A stretch of DNA of 54,551 bases from NCBI GenBank assembly GCA_030605565.1, contig JAUWIB010000119.1:1-54551 (forward strand), given 5' to 3'. How positions within the stretch are numbered: the stretch's first letter is position 1; every line of letters starts with the position of its first letter. Source of the DNA: a bacterium (GTDB lineage: Bacteria > Zixibacteria > MSB-5A5 > GN15 > FEB-12). The position numbers and the translations under genes were made by a program. Below the pieces are notes generated by a model. It worked only from the letters and a program-made list of their open reading frames with translations, was not told the origin of the DNA and made no database searches. Shown here piece after piece: positions 26,025-35,800 of this stretch.

Positions 26025-27475
26025 TGCTCTGCTCCTGTTGCCGCTTCGATGCGGTAACCCCAGGAATCGTGCAACCGATCGAGATCGCGCGTGAAGTCGT
26101 CGTAAGCTTCCTTGAGGGACTCAAACTCCTCGCATTTCTCTGGCGCCTTCTGAGATTCGCACGCCTTAATCATCTCGTCCAGCGAGGTTACCTGCTCGGT
26201 CAGTTGGGGGAGCTTCGACTTGGCGAACTCCTCTTTAACACTGAACTCGGACCCGGCCTCGTCGATAAGGTCCAGGGCCACGTCCGGTAAGTTGCGTTCG
26301 CCGAGATATCGCTGGGAGTACTTGACGGAAGCTGTGACCGCCTCTTTAGTATAGGTCAGTTCGTGGTGCTTGGCGTAGCTTTCGACCACACCTGAGACGA
26401 TCCTGACAGCGTCGTCGTACGGCGGCTCCTCAACTTTCACGCGCTCGAAGCGCCGGTCGAGAGCCTTGTCTTTTTCCAGGTACTTGGTGTACTCTTCTTC
26501 GGTGGTGGCGCCGATCAACCGAATCTGCCCTCGGGCCAGCGGAGGTTTGAGAAGATTAGCCGCATCCATACCGCCGCCCCCCTGGCCGCCGCAGATCATG
26601 TGGACTTCATCGATAAACAGCACGATCTTACCGGCCGACTTGACCACTTCCCCGATCAGCGTCTTGAACCGCTCTTCAAACTCTCCTTTGTATTTCGCGC
26701 CGGCCACCATTGCCCCAAGGTCGACTTCCATGACTTTGACGCCCTCGAGCGCTTTGGGCACCTTACCGTCGATAACCGCTTGGGCGAATCCTTCGACGAT
26801 AGCCGATTTGCCGACCCCGGCGCCGCCGGTGAGAGCCGGACTGTTTTTGCGCCGCCGCAGCAGAATCTGAATCATCTGCTGGAGTTCGGTTTCGCGTCCG
26901 ATCATGTTGTCGAACTCGCCGGCCGCAGCGCGGTTGGTCATGTCGGTGCAGTAACGAAGGGTACCGGAGACTTCCTTTGCGGCCGGTTCGCCCGGAGCGC
27001 CATCGGCGCTCGGTGTGGCAGTGGCGATTTCCTGAACCGATTTGGCCTCGGCGATAGCGCGGTAAATATCTTCCTTGGACAGGTCGATCTTGTCGCGCAC
27101 CACCGGGTTCAGCTTTATCTTGGGGTCGAAGGCCGCGATGAAAATGTGTTCCGGCTCGACCAGCGGGTCGTAGAGTTTGGCTTTTTCCTCCAGCGCCTGG
27201 GTCAGGACTTCGTGGACGGCGGGGGAGATGGCCAACTTTTCACGCGGGGTGGAGCGGCGTGAGGTTTCTTTGAGGTGATCTTCCAGCACCGACTCAACGA
27301 AAGCCGGGCTTTTGCCCACCTGGTTCAGAATTGACTCAACCTCTGAGCCTTCGTGACGGATGACAGCGATGAGGAGGTGTTCGACTTCGATTTCGGGATG
27401 CCGGAACTCGGCGGCGACTTCCTTGGCAACCTTAATAACGGTTCTCGAATCCGATGAGTAGTTGGCGATATCCAT
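26021..27475 (-). CDS. tssH: ClpV/TssH N-terminal half (ClpN and D1 ATPase)
   Basis: 484 residues. Residues 1-145 are a Clp N-domain-like double repeat (EIEVEHLLIAVIRHEGSEVE; DPLVEPEHIFIAAFD). Next come an Ala/Gly/Pro-rich linker and the D1 AAA+ domain with Walker A GGAGVGKS (217-224), Walker B KIVLFIDEVHMI and arginine finger region KALDRRFERVKVEEPP. The protein stops in the middle-domain coil (LKEAYDDFTRDLDRLHDSWG). It is the first gene of the core T6SS operon, behind the promoter at 27563-27592. An 80-base leader has only a weak ribosome site. Confidence 0.88.
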   Translation of the reverse strand: MDIANYSSDSRTVIKVAKEVAAEFRHPEIEVEHLLIAVIRHEGSEVESILNQVGKSPAFVESVLEDHLKETSRRSTPREKLAISPAVHEVLTQALEEKAKLYDPLVEPEHIFIAAFDPKIKLNPVVRDKIDLSKEDIYRAIAEAKSVQEIATATPSADGAPGEPAAKEVSGTLRYCTDMTNRAAAGEFDNMIGRETELQQMIQILLRRRKNSPALTGGAGVGKSAIVEGFAQAVIDGKVPKALEGVKVMEVDLGAMVAGAKYKGEFEERFKTLIGEVVKSAGKIVLFIDEVHMICGGQGGGGMDAANLLKPPLARGQIRLIGATTEEEYTKYLEKDKALDRRFERVKVEEPPYDDAVRIVSGVVESYAKHHELTYTKEAVTASVKYSQRYLGERNLPDVALDLIDEAGSEFSVKEEFAKSKLPQLTEQVTSLDEMIKACESQKAPEKCEEFESLKEAYDDFTRDLDRLHDSWGYRIEAATGAEQ

Positions 27476-27518
27476 AGTAACGCAATTTCCCTATTGCTAA
27501 GACATACGTAGCGGCCAC

Positions 27519-27548
27519 ACATTCCGAAACAACCAATTCGGAAAATGT
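27519..27548 (-). promoter_or_regulatory. Hairpin in the clpV leader
   Basis: On the minus strand ACATTTTCCGAA pairs with TTCGGAATGT across an 8-base loop, leaving a two-base bulge. It lies in the untranslated leader between the predicted start of transcription (~27556) and the ATG at 27475. A regulatory role is possible. Confidence 0.35.
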
Positions 27549-27562
27549 ACCCTCAAACCATC

Positions 27563-27592
27563 ATTATAGACCGTTAAATTCTCAAAAGTCAA
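27563..27592 (-). promoter_or_regulatory. Sigma70-type promoter of the core T6SS operon
   Basis: On the minus strand TTGACT (27592-27587), an 18-base spacer and a perfect TATAAT (27568-27563). The -35 box overlaps the downstream arm of the hairpin at 27589-27612. The same TTGACT-18-TATWAT layout drives the effector cassette at 38184-38213. Confidence 0.6.
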
Positions 27593-27660
27593 GTTGTTTT
27601 GTCTCAACTTGAGAGCGCATGAATAGCCGGACTCCCTCCACATTTCAGGTCCGCGGCTAT
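27589..27660 (-). terminator. Two hairpins ending the effector cassette
   Basis: On the minus strand the first hairpin, AATAGCCG...CGGCTATT, has an inner GGAC/GTCC pair and follows the 27662 gene's stop at once. The second is TCAAGTTG-AGACAAAA-CAACTTGA (27612-27589), followed by CTTTT. Together they probably terminate most readthrough before the core operon promoter. Confidence 0.5.
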
Positions 27661-27661
27661 T

Positions 27662-28612
27662 TCAGTCCCTGTCCACCAACGCCCGCGCTTCATCGACGGC
27701 ATTCAGAAGGCGCGCTTTGGTCTCGTCGTCTTCCGCTCCGGTTTTCGTCTGTTCTTCCACTGCGTCGAGCATGGCGCTGCGACGCAGCAGTCCGGCCAAC
27801 CTGATGGCTTCAGTCCTGACCCTAATGTCAGCGTCCACCATAAACTCCAGGATGATGGAATCAGAGCTGGCTGAGTCATGGGTTCTCAAGCCATAGTAAA
27901 TGTCATCGCCATTTCCGGCCAGCAACTCCTCACGAGCGTACGGTAGAAGCTGTATACGAGTGCCCTTGCTTACTATTACATATGTGACTGCCTCGTGTGT
28001 CAGATCAGTCATGGTCGGGTGTTCGCTTGTGCCTCGAACTGCCGCGATGAGTTGGTCGATTTCATCCGAAGACCAACCCTCGATATCCTGTGCTTCAAGA
28101 GCCGCATCGTACTGAAAGAAGTTGATACCAGACTCCAGCATCCGGAAAATATGGTTCTTCATTCCCTCTGAATCGGGCTTCTCAGCCTCGATGGCCAAGT
28201 AGTCCTTCATATTGGAGAGATATGCTGAACGCAACTCATCCGGGACCAGCACGGGCTCCGACATCGCGACCAGTTCCCAGCTTACCGATGAATCGTCCAA
28301 CGGCTCCTTGCTCGAAACGAGGAACAGCAAATAGGTCGAGCCTGGTTCCAGGTGTGGCGTCCCTTTCCCGGAGACCGGTACAACCAGCGAGTGTGATGCG
28401 GCATCGCCTGTCGCACCGCGCAGAACCTCGCGAAACTCGATCGATATTTGGAGCACTTTCGCTTGACCAGTGGAATCAGTTTGCTCTTTGCTTGGTGTGA
28501 CCAGAGCAACAACCTTCGAGTTTTCGATAATCGGGATTATGCGATCTACCATTCTTCTTTCCTCCATTCTACAGTCACCGGCCACAACACTGGCCATGAT
28601 GAGACCGATCAT
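27662..28612 (-). CDS. Envelope-targeted protein, putative immunity to the metzincin
   Basis: About 316 residues from ATG 28612. This start was chosen because it avoids a 59-base overlap with the effector gene and begins with a signal-like segment (MIGLIMASVVAGDC); a longer frame to 28702 exists. The N-terminal half reads ENSKVVALVTP...EVLRG...GKGTPHLEPGSTYLLFL, the pattern of bacterial secreted domains with a TIMP/netrin-like barrel (my reading, unverified). The C-terminal half is helical and HEAT-like (VDADIRVRTEAIRLAGLLRR). It is the last gene of the effector cassette and directly follows a putative secreted metalloprotease, the position of an immunity gene. An inhibitor-type immunity protein is attractive but inferred. 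Confidence 0.5.
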   Translation of the reverse strand: MIGLIMASVVAGDCRMEERRMVDRIIPIIENSKVVALVTPSKEQTDSTGQAKVLQISIEFREVLRGATGDAASHSLVVPVSGKGTPHLEPGSTYLLFLVSSKEPLDDSSVSWELVAMSEPVLVPDELRSAYLSNMKDYLAIEAEKPDSEGMKNHIFRMLESGINFFQYDAALEAQDIEGWSSDEIDQLIAAVRGTSEHPTMTDLTHEAVTYVIVSKGTRIQLLPYAREELLAGNGDDIYYGLRTHDSASSDSIILEFMVDADIRVRTEAIRLAGLLRRSAMLDAVEEQTKTGAEDDETKARLLNAVDEARALVDRD

Positions 28613-28643
28613 AAAACGATACCACCATAAGGGGCTCAGTCGG

Positions 28644-30149
28644 CTAATCGTCTTGTGGGTCAAAAGGTATACACTCCCGCATATACGTGGCACTCGCGCC
28701 AAGGAACTTCTGTTGTTTCCCAGTCGCCTCCACTCGCCGTTTGAAGGTTCTGGTTCCTCCTGAGTCCATTATGTTCGTGTCGTTAGTAGCCTTATTGTGT
28801 GCGCCGGCATCACCGTCCAACGGCGATGTCAGGGTGGTGCCGTCAATTGTTACTTTGTTCGCGGTCTTGACAATTGAGACTAGTCCAAAGGCGTGTCCTA
28901 CTTCGTGGTTGATGGTGTTGCCAATCATCTTCACAAAGTAGTTAAGTGCTTTCTGTATAGCTTTCCGTCGCTTCTCCGGTACTTTTTTCGGATCGGTTGA
29001 CACTACGGTTACAGCACCATTGGCGTCGATCGTCACCGTCGTACTGCCGGAGTCCACGACCGAACATGCGCCCTTTACCTTGGGATTGGCGATGTCTGTA
29101 TTGTCGATTGTCCGAGTCGTCGCCGTACCTGGCGTCCTGTGATTAGCTGCGACCTCTACGCCAAGTGGAGAGTAGGCTCCCTGGAACTCAGTCTTGTCCG
29201 CAACCGCACCGTATTTGTTGAAGGCCATAAACGTACTCGGAAATACGTTGATGTCTCCGCCCAATCCCGGTCCTATAGCAAAGATATTGTCGACCAACGG
29301 TCTCGGCCCCGCTGGCGTTGTCCCAAGGCTTGTTCCCGTACTGGCCCCACCGATGGAGACGGTGATACTGTTGGTCTTAGACGTTCCTCCATCAATGACA
29401 TAGCGGGCGTTGATGCGGTTGGTGACGGTAGCGTCGTTGATCATATAATCGCGATCACCAAAACAACGTAATGCTGTCTTTAACTTGTCACTGAAAGGCT
29501 CGAGGCCGAACGCCTTCAAATCATCGATCCACTTGGCGTTGAATGTGAGGTTGACGATAGTGGGCACGCTCATGCCCTTGTCAACTGGCTTCAGTTTCTT
29601 GACCTCTGTGGTGCCGTCCAGCAAAGTTATCTGATCGATGACATAGAGTCCGTGGGTAACCTCCTTACCACTGGCGATCTTCTCCATCGGGATGTGGACC
29701 TTGCTGCCGGTGTTGTGGTCTTTCGTTTTGTGGTCACTGAGTTGCCGTGCGACTGCCTTGGTGGCTATGCCGTCCCACACCACTTTCTCCGTGATAGGGC
29801 TGCCTGTACCCGTGACATCCTTTGTTACTTCGGCAACGATGGCGACTGCCGTCTTGGTCTTTCGTCCGATATCGACCTGTAACTTGCGTTTGACCCCATT
29901 CGGCAGGTTGGTAATCTTGATATAGATGTGTGCCTTCTCACCAAGCAGGGGAGCGAAATCGTCATCATCGAATTCCGCCCCCCACTTATCAGTCGTCTTG
30001 ATCTTTTCAAGCTTCAACTCGATTGGCGGCGCTTCAACCGCATCGACATCTTTCCCCGTCTTGTCCTTTACTTCAGACGTGCCGCTACCCGTGGAGGAAG
30101 GGGGCTTTTCGCGATTGAACTGTGCGCGCAAGTGGAAGTTTCTAAACAT
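28644..30149 (-). CDS. Putative metzincin metalloprotease T6SS effector
   Basis: 501 residues, no signal peptide, so export must use another route. The N-terminal ~190 residues are beta-rich (EKAHIYIKITNLPNGVKRKL). The C-terminal part carries the zinc motif HEVGHAFGLVS (His415, Glu416, His419) and a Met-turn NIMDSGG (Met461), the two hallmarks of metzincin peptidases. The third ligand of HExxHxxGxxH would be residue 425, which is Ser here, so another residue must complete the site or zinc binding is altered. It lies in a T6SS-linked cassette after an adaptor-like gene and before a putative immunity gene. Cargo status is inferred from this context. Confidence 0.65.
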   Translation of the reverse strand: MFRNFHLRAQFNREKPPSSTGSGTSEVKDKTGKDVDAVEAPPIELKLEKIKTTDKWGAEFDDDDFAPLLGEKAHIYIKITNLPNGVKRKLQVDIGRKTKTAVAIVAEVTKDVTGTGSPITEKVVWDGIATKAVARQLSDHKTKDHNTGSKVHIPMEKIASGKEVTHGLYVIDQITLLDGTTEVKKLKPVDKGMSVPTIVNLTFNAKWIDDLKAFGLEPFSDKLKTALRCFGDRDYMINDATVTNRINARYVIDGGTSKTNSITVSIGGASTGTSLGTTPAGPRPLVDNIFAIGPGLGGDINVFPSTFMAFNKYGAVADKTEFQGAYSPLGVEVAANHRTPGTATTRTIDNTDIANPKVKGACSVVDSGSTTVTIDANGAVTVVSTDPKKVPEKRRKAIQKALNYFVKMIGNTINHEVGHAFGLVSIVKTANKVTIDGTTLTSPLDGDAGAHNKATNDTNIMDSGGTRTFKRRVEATGKQQKFLGASATYMRECIPFDPQDD

Positions 30150-30176
30150 AAGGCTACACTTCAGGAACTACTACAC

Positions 30177-31073
30177 TCAAGTGGCGTGGTATTGATTCTC
30201 TCCACGGTCATCAAAACTGATGGTTATACTACCGGGAGGGACGTTTTCCTCTCTGGCCCGGCCGTCACTGTCGAGCGTCCCGGTCCTTTCCTGCCCGTCG
30301 GCCGTCCGCAAAGTGTATTTCTTGTCGGCTACCGGCTCGCCGCGGATGTTGACGAGGCTAATGTTGACCCAGTCCTTGAACTCCAGCAAGCCCGACTCCT
30401 GCTTTTTGCCGTACTCGACGCCTTCTGCCTTGATCGTGAAAAAGTACTCCGGGGGGTTGTACTGGCCATCGTACTTGTCGAGTTCCTCTTGCGAGGGGAT
30501 TTCGTCCGTGTCCTCGTGGTACTCGTACTCCCATGCGATCTCGATGCGATCGTTTTCCACCTGTGCCGGTAGTTCAGTGATGCGGTCATTCCTGCCGTCC
30601 CGATCGTACTCATAAATAACCACGGCCAGTTCGGCCTCGTTGGGCAAACCACTAATATCAGCCGAGAGTGTCAAGGTGTCTCCGCGCCGCGCTTCCTGTG
30701 CGCTCCATTTGAGATTGGAAACACGAACCGGGGGATAGGCCGGGATGTGTTCGGACTCGCCGTCGAGACTGTTCCTGGACAGCTTCGCCTCGAAAAAGAC
30801 CTTGTCGCCAAGCTCAATGTCTTCGGGAATCTGAAAGGCTCCACCGAAATGATTGCGTCGCATGACGCCGCTGACCTTACCGAGTTTCTTGCCGTTTTCG
30901 CTCGTGCCTTTGACCTTGATCGGCGCGCCCTCGCCGACCAGTTCAGTTAACACCTCAAAGCTCGCCGTCTGCCCGCCGATAGCCATGCCGCACGTCCACG
31001 AGACCGAGATCAACGACGAATCCAGCTTGACCTCGTGCTCGCTGTCGGTACTCTTGGTGAACTTTAGCGCCAT
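30177..31073 (-). CDS. Beta-rich T6SS adaptor-like protein with transthyretin-like C-terminus
   Basis: 298 residues, no signal peptide. The middle (~115-240) and the C-terminal ~65 residues are paralogous to the C-terminal half of the PAAR protein at 37038. Compare LKWSAQEARRGDTLTLSADI with AEWSTEEAAVGDVVQLKADC, LLEFKDWVNISLVN with LLKFQDWIELRLRD, and GTLDSDGRAREENVPPG with GTLDGDGYAKVENLPPG. The last module resembles transthyretin or carboxypeptidase-regulatory folds, which some spike proteins use to attach effectors. It is encoded just before the metzincin, so it may load that protein onto the spike. It lacks a PAAR domain of its own. Confidence 0.55.
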   Translation of the reverse strand: MALKFTKSTDSEHEVKLDSSLISVSWTCGMAIGGQTASFEVLTELVGEGAPIKVKGTSENGKKLGKVSGVMRRNHFGGAFQIPEDIELGDKVFFEAKLSRNSLDGESEHIPAYPPVRVSNLKWSAQEARRGDTLTLSADISGLPNEAELAVVIYEYDRDGRNDRITELPAQVENDRIEIAWEYEYHEDTDEIPSQEELDKYDGQYNPPEYFFTIKAEGVEYGKKQESGLLEFKDWVNISLVNIRGEPVADKKYTLRTADGQERTGTLDSDGRAREENVPPGSITISFDDRGENQYHAT

Positions 31074-31096
31074 GGTAGTGATCTGCCTTACATCCG

Positions 31097-31519
31097 CTAT
31101 CCGGGAATAAACTCAGCGATCATGCGGTCGACTTCCACGCCGAGCGTCTTGATCGTCTTCTTGGTGAAAGTCGCGTTGAAGTTGTACATCACGTCGTCGT
31201 GCTTCACGAAGACCATTTTCTGAAACACGACCTTGTCTTCCGACGGCGCCCACTTGTAGACAGCTTCGTAAGCCGGAACGCTGCCCGGTAGTTGTTTCTC
31301 TTCTTCCTTGAGAATCTCCACACCGGGGATGCTCTCAAGAACCTGATCGATCCGCTCGCGGGCGTAGTCGGCGAGTTCGTCGGTGTTGGGCTGAGGGTCG
31401 ACCTGAAGCGACAAGCTATGTTGCAAGCCACTCTCTTCGGGACCCATGAAATAGTGCACGGTCTGGTCTTCCCAGCCGTCGGGGAGTTCAATCCTGAATC
31501 TGTTGTTGCTCGGACTCAT
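31097..31519 (-). CDS. DcrB/DUF1795-like protein, candidate effector chaperone
   Basis: 140 residues, no signal peptide. FRIELPDGWEDQTVHYFMG, VLESIPGVEILKEEEKQLPG, FQKMVFVKHDDVMYNFNATF and the final VDRMIAEF fit the PsbP/DcrB-like fold of DUF1795. In known T6SS this fold makes Eag proteins, cytoplasmic chaperones that shield the hydrophobic segments of PAAR- or Rhs-linked effectors. It lies in the effector cassette 24 bases before the adaptor-like gene. I see no obvious pre-PAAR transmembrane segments in its neighbours, so what it would chaperone is open. Confidence 0.6.
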   Translation of the reverse strand: MSPSNNRFRIELPDGWEDQTVHYFMGPEESGLQHSLSLQVDPQPNTDELADYARERIDQVLESIPGVEILKEEEKQLPGSVPAYEAVYKWAPSEDKVVFQKMVFVKHDDVMYNFNATFTKKTIKTLGVEVDRMIAEFIPG

Positions 31520-31534
31520 ATTTTCGTACTCAAT

Positions 31535-32791
31535 CTATTTCAGACAGTGTATCCCGTCGCTGCCGCCATAATAAACCCTACCATCTTCATCCATGATCGG
31601 CCGGGTGCCGATCGGCGTGTCCAGCCATTTGGTGAGAATTTCCTCACCGGTAGCAGAAACATGTACCAAGGCCGTACCTGCGGCGGCCAGCACCGAGTTG
31701 TCGGCCAGTACGGTGATGGCGATGTCGTCCACCGAAGCCGGCAGGGGATACGTCCAAATGATCTCACCATCGCGAATCTGGTGCAGATTGCTTCCCACCA
31801 CCATATATACAAATCCATCCAGTGAAGATGCAGGCGGTTGGTTTGATGGCTGACCCTGTTCAAATGACACCACCCAGCCGACCTCGCCGCTTGGTGCTAC
31901 TTGCTTAAGCTGGGTAACATTTTCGACAATGTCAACAACCAACGCGTTGCCGTCGGCATCCAAAGAGAACGAACTGATGGAGTCGAACTCGACCTCGCTG
32001 ACCTGTTCGTCCGATTCGGCATCAATGGGGAAGGCATGAAACCGGTTGGTCGTGAACATGTAAACGCGCTTGTTGTCTCTCGTCACAAGCGTACCGCGAC
32101 CGATTCCTTCGATCCGATAACGCCAGATTACTTCACGGCGTTCAGCGATATACCGCAGGAATTGGAATGGCGGTATCTCCATTGTCTGACCGGGCGCGTT
32201 GGTCGGTTTGGGATAGGCTTGTGAACTGTAAATCGTCTCACGCTTGAGATCGCGGATGAAGTGCAGTTGCGTGTGCTGGTTCACGCCGGTCAGGGGCTTT
32301 TCTGCTGCCGGCTGTCCGTCATATCCCAGCAGAACGAAGTAGCCGACATGGTCTAAGGTGACAATGCCATCGTCCGTGATGGTCGAAGCGTAATTGCTCC
32401 TGACCTGTCGAGTCCAGTTGACGGAGCCGTCATTTCGGTCGAGCACCGCTACCAGATCGCCGTAACTGACAAACAGATGTTGTCCGCGCAGGCCGAGATG
32501 TATGGGGCTGCGTCCGCCGCCGGGTTCGAGTAATGATTCGCGGAACCATACTTCGTTACCCTGGATCGTGCCGCTCACCGGCAGGTAAGAACTGTTTTGT
32601 TGATCACCGAAAACACTGCGGTTGAGCGTGGCGATATCAGGCATGTTGGTCTCCTCGATACCCGCAGGGGTGTGTGAATGTCTCCCGGCCACACAGCAGA
32701 CAACGAGCACACCGATCAGAACCGCTGTGTATGCTGCCCGCACGGCATAACCGCCTCCGGAAAACTCCGGGCCCGAACTTTGTTGTTTCAC
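31535..32791 (-). CDS. Exported PQQ-type beta-propeller protein, candidate immunity
   Basis: 418 residues starting at GTG 32791 (GGTGGT nearby). A membrane-targeting segment (AAYTAVLIGVLVVCCVAG) near residue 20-38 predicts a periplasmic or anchored protein; it has no proper lipobox. The rest is beta-propeller-like with PQQ-type blades (GDLVAVLDRNDGSVNWTRQV, REVIWRYRIEGIG, RDGEIIWTYPLP, ATGEEILTKWLD). No enzyme motif was seen. It follows the OmpA/metalloprotease gene on the same strand, where an immunity protein is expected. Propellers can also be binding scaffolds, so this role is only a guess. Confidence 0.55.
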   Translation of the reverse strand: MKQQSSGPEFSGGGYAVRAAYTAVLIGVLVVCCVAGRHSHTPAGIEETNMPDIATLNRSVFGDQQNSSYLPVSGTIQGNEVWFRESLLEPGGGRSPIHLGLRGQHLFVSYGDLVAVLDRNDGSVNWTRQVRSNYASTITDDGIVTLDHVGYFVLLGYDGQPAAEKPLTGVNQHTQLHFIRDLKRETIYSSQAYPKPTNAPGQTMEIPPFQFLRYIAERREVIWRYRIEGIGRGTLVTRDNKRVYMFTTNRFHAFPIDAESDEQVSEVEFDSISSFSLDADGNALVVDIVENVTQLKQVAPSGEVGWVVSFEQGQPSNQPPASSLDGFVYMVVGSNLHQIRDGEIIWTYPLPASVDDIAITVLADNSVLAAAGTALVHVSATGEEILTKWLDTPIGTRPIMDEDGRVYYGGSDGIHCLK

Positions 32792-32892
32792 TGACCACCA
32801 CCGTTGTCTCTTCTTTCCAAACTTCCTGTTTCTTTTGATCTGTGTCTACTTATAAAATCCAGACTACTCTGTCCCGCTGACCGGTGCTTCCA

Positions 32893-35800
32893 CTATGGTG
32901 TCGTTGTGGTCGCACTGGGCGCCGGGATTCGCTCCAGCGTGTACGATGCGTTTAGTTTTCCATTTACCCAGGTTTCAATGAATTTCAGAGCCTCAAGCTG
33001 GTCCTCGCCGGGAGCCATGTTCAGGAAATGAAGTTGAAGGTCGTCGGCTGTAATGTTACGAGGTACGTTCAACACACAGGTACTACTGGTCAAACGGTCG
33101 ACCGATGTGCTTTGTTGGTACAGATTGTCCACCGCCGTTTGATCGGCGGCGACAGTGAACAGTCCACGCAACTGGGTCTTTTCACCCGTAGTCATCCTTC
33201 CCTCGAACGACAGCCGATGGGCGGTGGCGTCATACGATGCGTCGGTCACCACTGTTGAGGGGTCTGAACTCGGAGCGTTGGCTACCGTTACTGAAAAGGT
33301 TGTGGTCGAGCGCTGAAAAGTCAACTTGTAACTCCAGGTGCTTCCGGCCGCGCGTTCATCGGCGAAACCTGGTATGAAATACATGAAAACGCGCGAGAAC
33401 TCCGCGGGTCCACCGGTCAACCGGTAGGAACCGTTAAGACGCTGCCACTCCTGTTGAATAGCGACCAGCTTGTCATTCAGTTCCGTGTACTCCGGGTCGG
33501 TTTCCCAGTCTGCCTCAGTCGCGTCCCCTTTTATGCTTAACATTACGCGCACCACCAGCACGGCATGGTATTCATCAGTCTGATTGTCGTGAAAAAACTT
33601 CGTCGAGGATTCGTCCTGTCCCACGTCATAGATGGCAATGTGGACGCGACGAAGTGACTGGGTTTTCTGGTAGAGACGGCTGACTTTGGCCTTGTTGTCG
33701 TCACCGGTAAAAGCGCCGCGCCAGGCGTCCCGTTCCGCCGTGCTCATAGCGCCGGCAGCAATGTCGTAGGTAAGCGTATTGGCGGACGCATCGTGGGTAA
33801 AGTTTGTCTGGTGGGCGGCACTGACTGATGACAGATCGGGCGCAGCACTCACCGAGACGACATTGGGCAACCGCAATCGTTCCTCGACCGTCATTGGCTG
33901 GCGGATGTCGTCCTTGGTTTGAGGAGTATTGGCTGGGGGCGGTGAGACGGTCCCGGACGGTGTCCAGTTGAGATGCCTCTTGTAGATCAACTCCGGTGTG
34001 GCATTGTCGAATTTCACCTTAAAGGCTTTGCCATTCAACCAGGTCGCATCGTTGAGACCGCCACCGCTCAGTGAGTTCTTGTTTATCAAGTGCAGGTGGT
34101 ACCAGCAGTGGTGCAACCGGGGCGCACCGTTGTAATACATCATCGAAGTCTGGTTAGTGGACGGATTGTACTGAACGAAAAACTGATCGAAGCCCGGCAT
34201 TCCCTTGGTGATGTACATGCGGGCCGGAGTGGCACTGTCCTGTGGATCCACATCCTGAGTGTACTCGTCGGAGAGGCTCGTGACGTGGCCCAGCTCGTGG
34301 GCGAGCGTGAAAACACCGTAGCGGGTGCCATCTTCCTGATAGCCCGTATTGTTGTAAGCGAAAATCCCCGTTGTTATCTGGTAGGCCGACTTGTTCAGGA
34401 GCATGAGCGAATGGGGCAGGGTATAGGCGCCGGAGGTCAATCCGCGTACTGCCCAGGCGTAAGCTATACCGTAGTTGACGCCGGCCGCCTGATCGGGGCA
34501 GACAAAAGCTACGAACTTCACCGGTCCACCAAAGGTACGTCTCTGCGCGGTCCGGAAATTCGATCCGGCGCCAAACAGCGCCCGATGATTGGATAGGGTC
34601 CCAAAGTCCGTGTTGGTCGGCAGTTCGGTCAGCGGCATAGTGAACGTCTCGCGCTCATCGAAAAACACAAACCGTCTGATGATGGCGTAGGCATCGCCGG
34701 TGTCGCGTTCTTCGATGAAGTAGTAGCCCTTCCGGTTCCAGTACTCCTGCGCGTTATAGACACCCTGGTGTACGAAATTGTCGACATCGCTCATACCCGG
34801 ATTCTGCGAAGCGCTGGTCCATGCGGCCGCGCTGGGATCCTGCCGGGGGTCAAGCATAAAGTTCATCGTGGCACACACGATGAGCAAACTGACCGGGTGA
34901 TTGCCCTCCAGGTTTATCTGGTGGAAATAGTGCACATCGTAGTCGCCGGTGTAGCTCTTCTCGTGATGGTTGTATTTCATCTCCCACTTTTTGTGCCGGT
35001 CGGGATCATCGCGCAGGGCGATTCGGGCGCCAACGACGTAGGCGCCCTGGTTGCCGGTTTTGTCCATCCAGTCACCGGGCTGGTCGGTCGTGCGGCGGTC
35101 GCCGACAGTGTAGAAGCCATCGCGAAAATGAACGACCTTAACAGCGGGCGCCATGCCGCTTACCAGATTTCTCTCCAGCCTTATCCGCTCTGCGCGCGTT
35201 GTAGTCGAGGAACCTGAGCCACCACCGCCTGAGCCACTGGAGGGAGGTGGGGGGGTTAAGGAGGTGCGATCTTCGTTCGGTCTTTCCCACAACTTGAACT
35301 GATTGGTCGTACTGTCCACCACAAATAGTTTCACGCGCGAGCCGGGATCGGCTGCTCCGGCGCACAAGGCCTTGGCTGTCCCTAACTGGTCGGCATCCTG
35401 TATGTTCTGATCGTGGCCGGTGGCGCTGTCCATAAGCACAATATCGTCCAGTGAGAACATCAACGGTTCGCCTTGACTGGTTACGTTGCTCCCGAACGGT
35501 TTTAGTTGCCGCTTGTCTTTGATATGCTCGTGGAATCGTTCGTCATTGGCATGGGTGCTTTCGTGCCTCGTATGCCAGTTGTGTGAAAACCACTTCATCG
35601 GGAGATCGTAGTACTGGTGTTTTTCGGCGAAGGTCTTGGTATCCCAATCGTCCGGGCGGTTCACGATCACGGGTGTCGCATCCGGCCCCGAGGTGTGGAT
35701 CATCCGAACGACCGGTGTGCCGTCGTGCTCGGGCGCTTCAAAGCCAAAGTAGAGCCACTTGTCGGTGAAGACCGGATTCTCCTCGCCGAATCTGACACGC

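Noticed and set aside
12812-27475. Prophage tail or extracellular contractile injection system
   Set aside because: TssK, TssF, TssG and ClpV homologues and membrane-complex-like proteins mark a T6SS; no capsid, terminase, tape-measure or lysis genes are seen.
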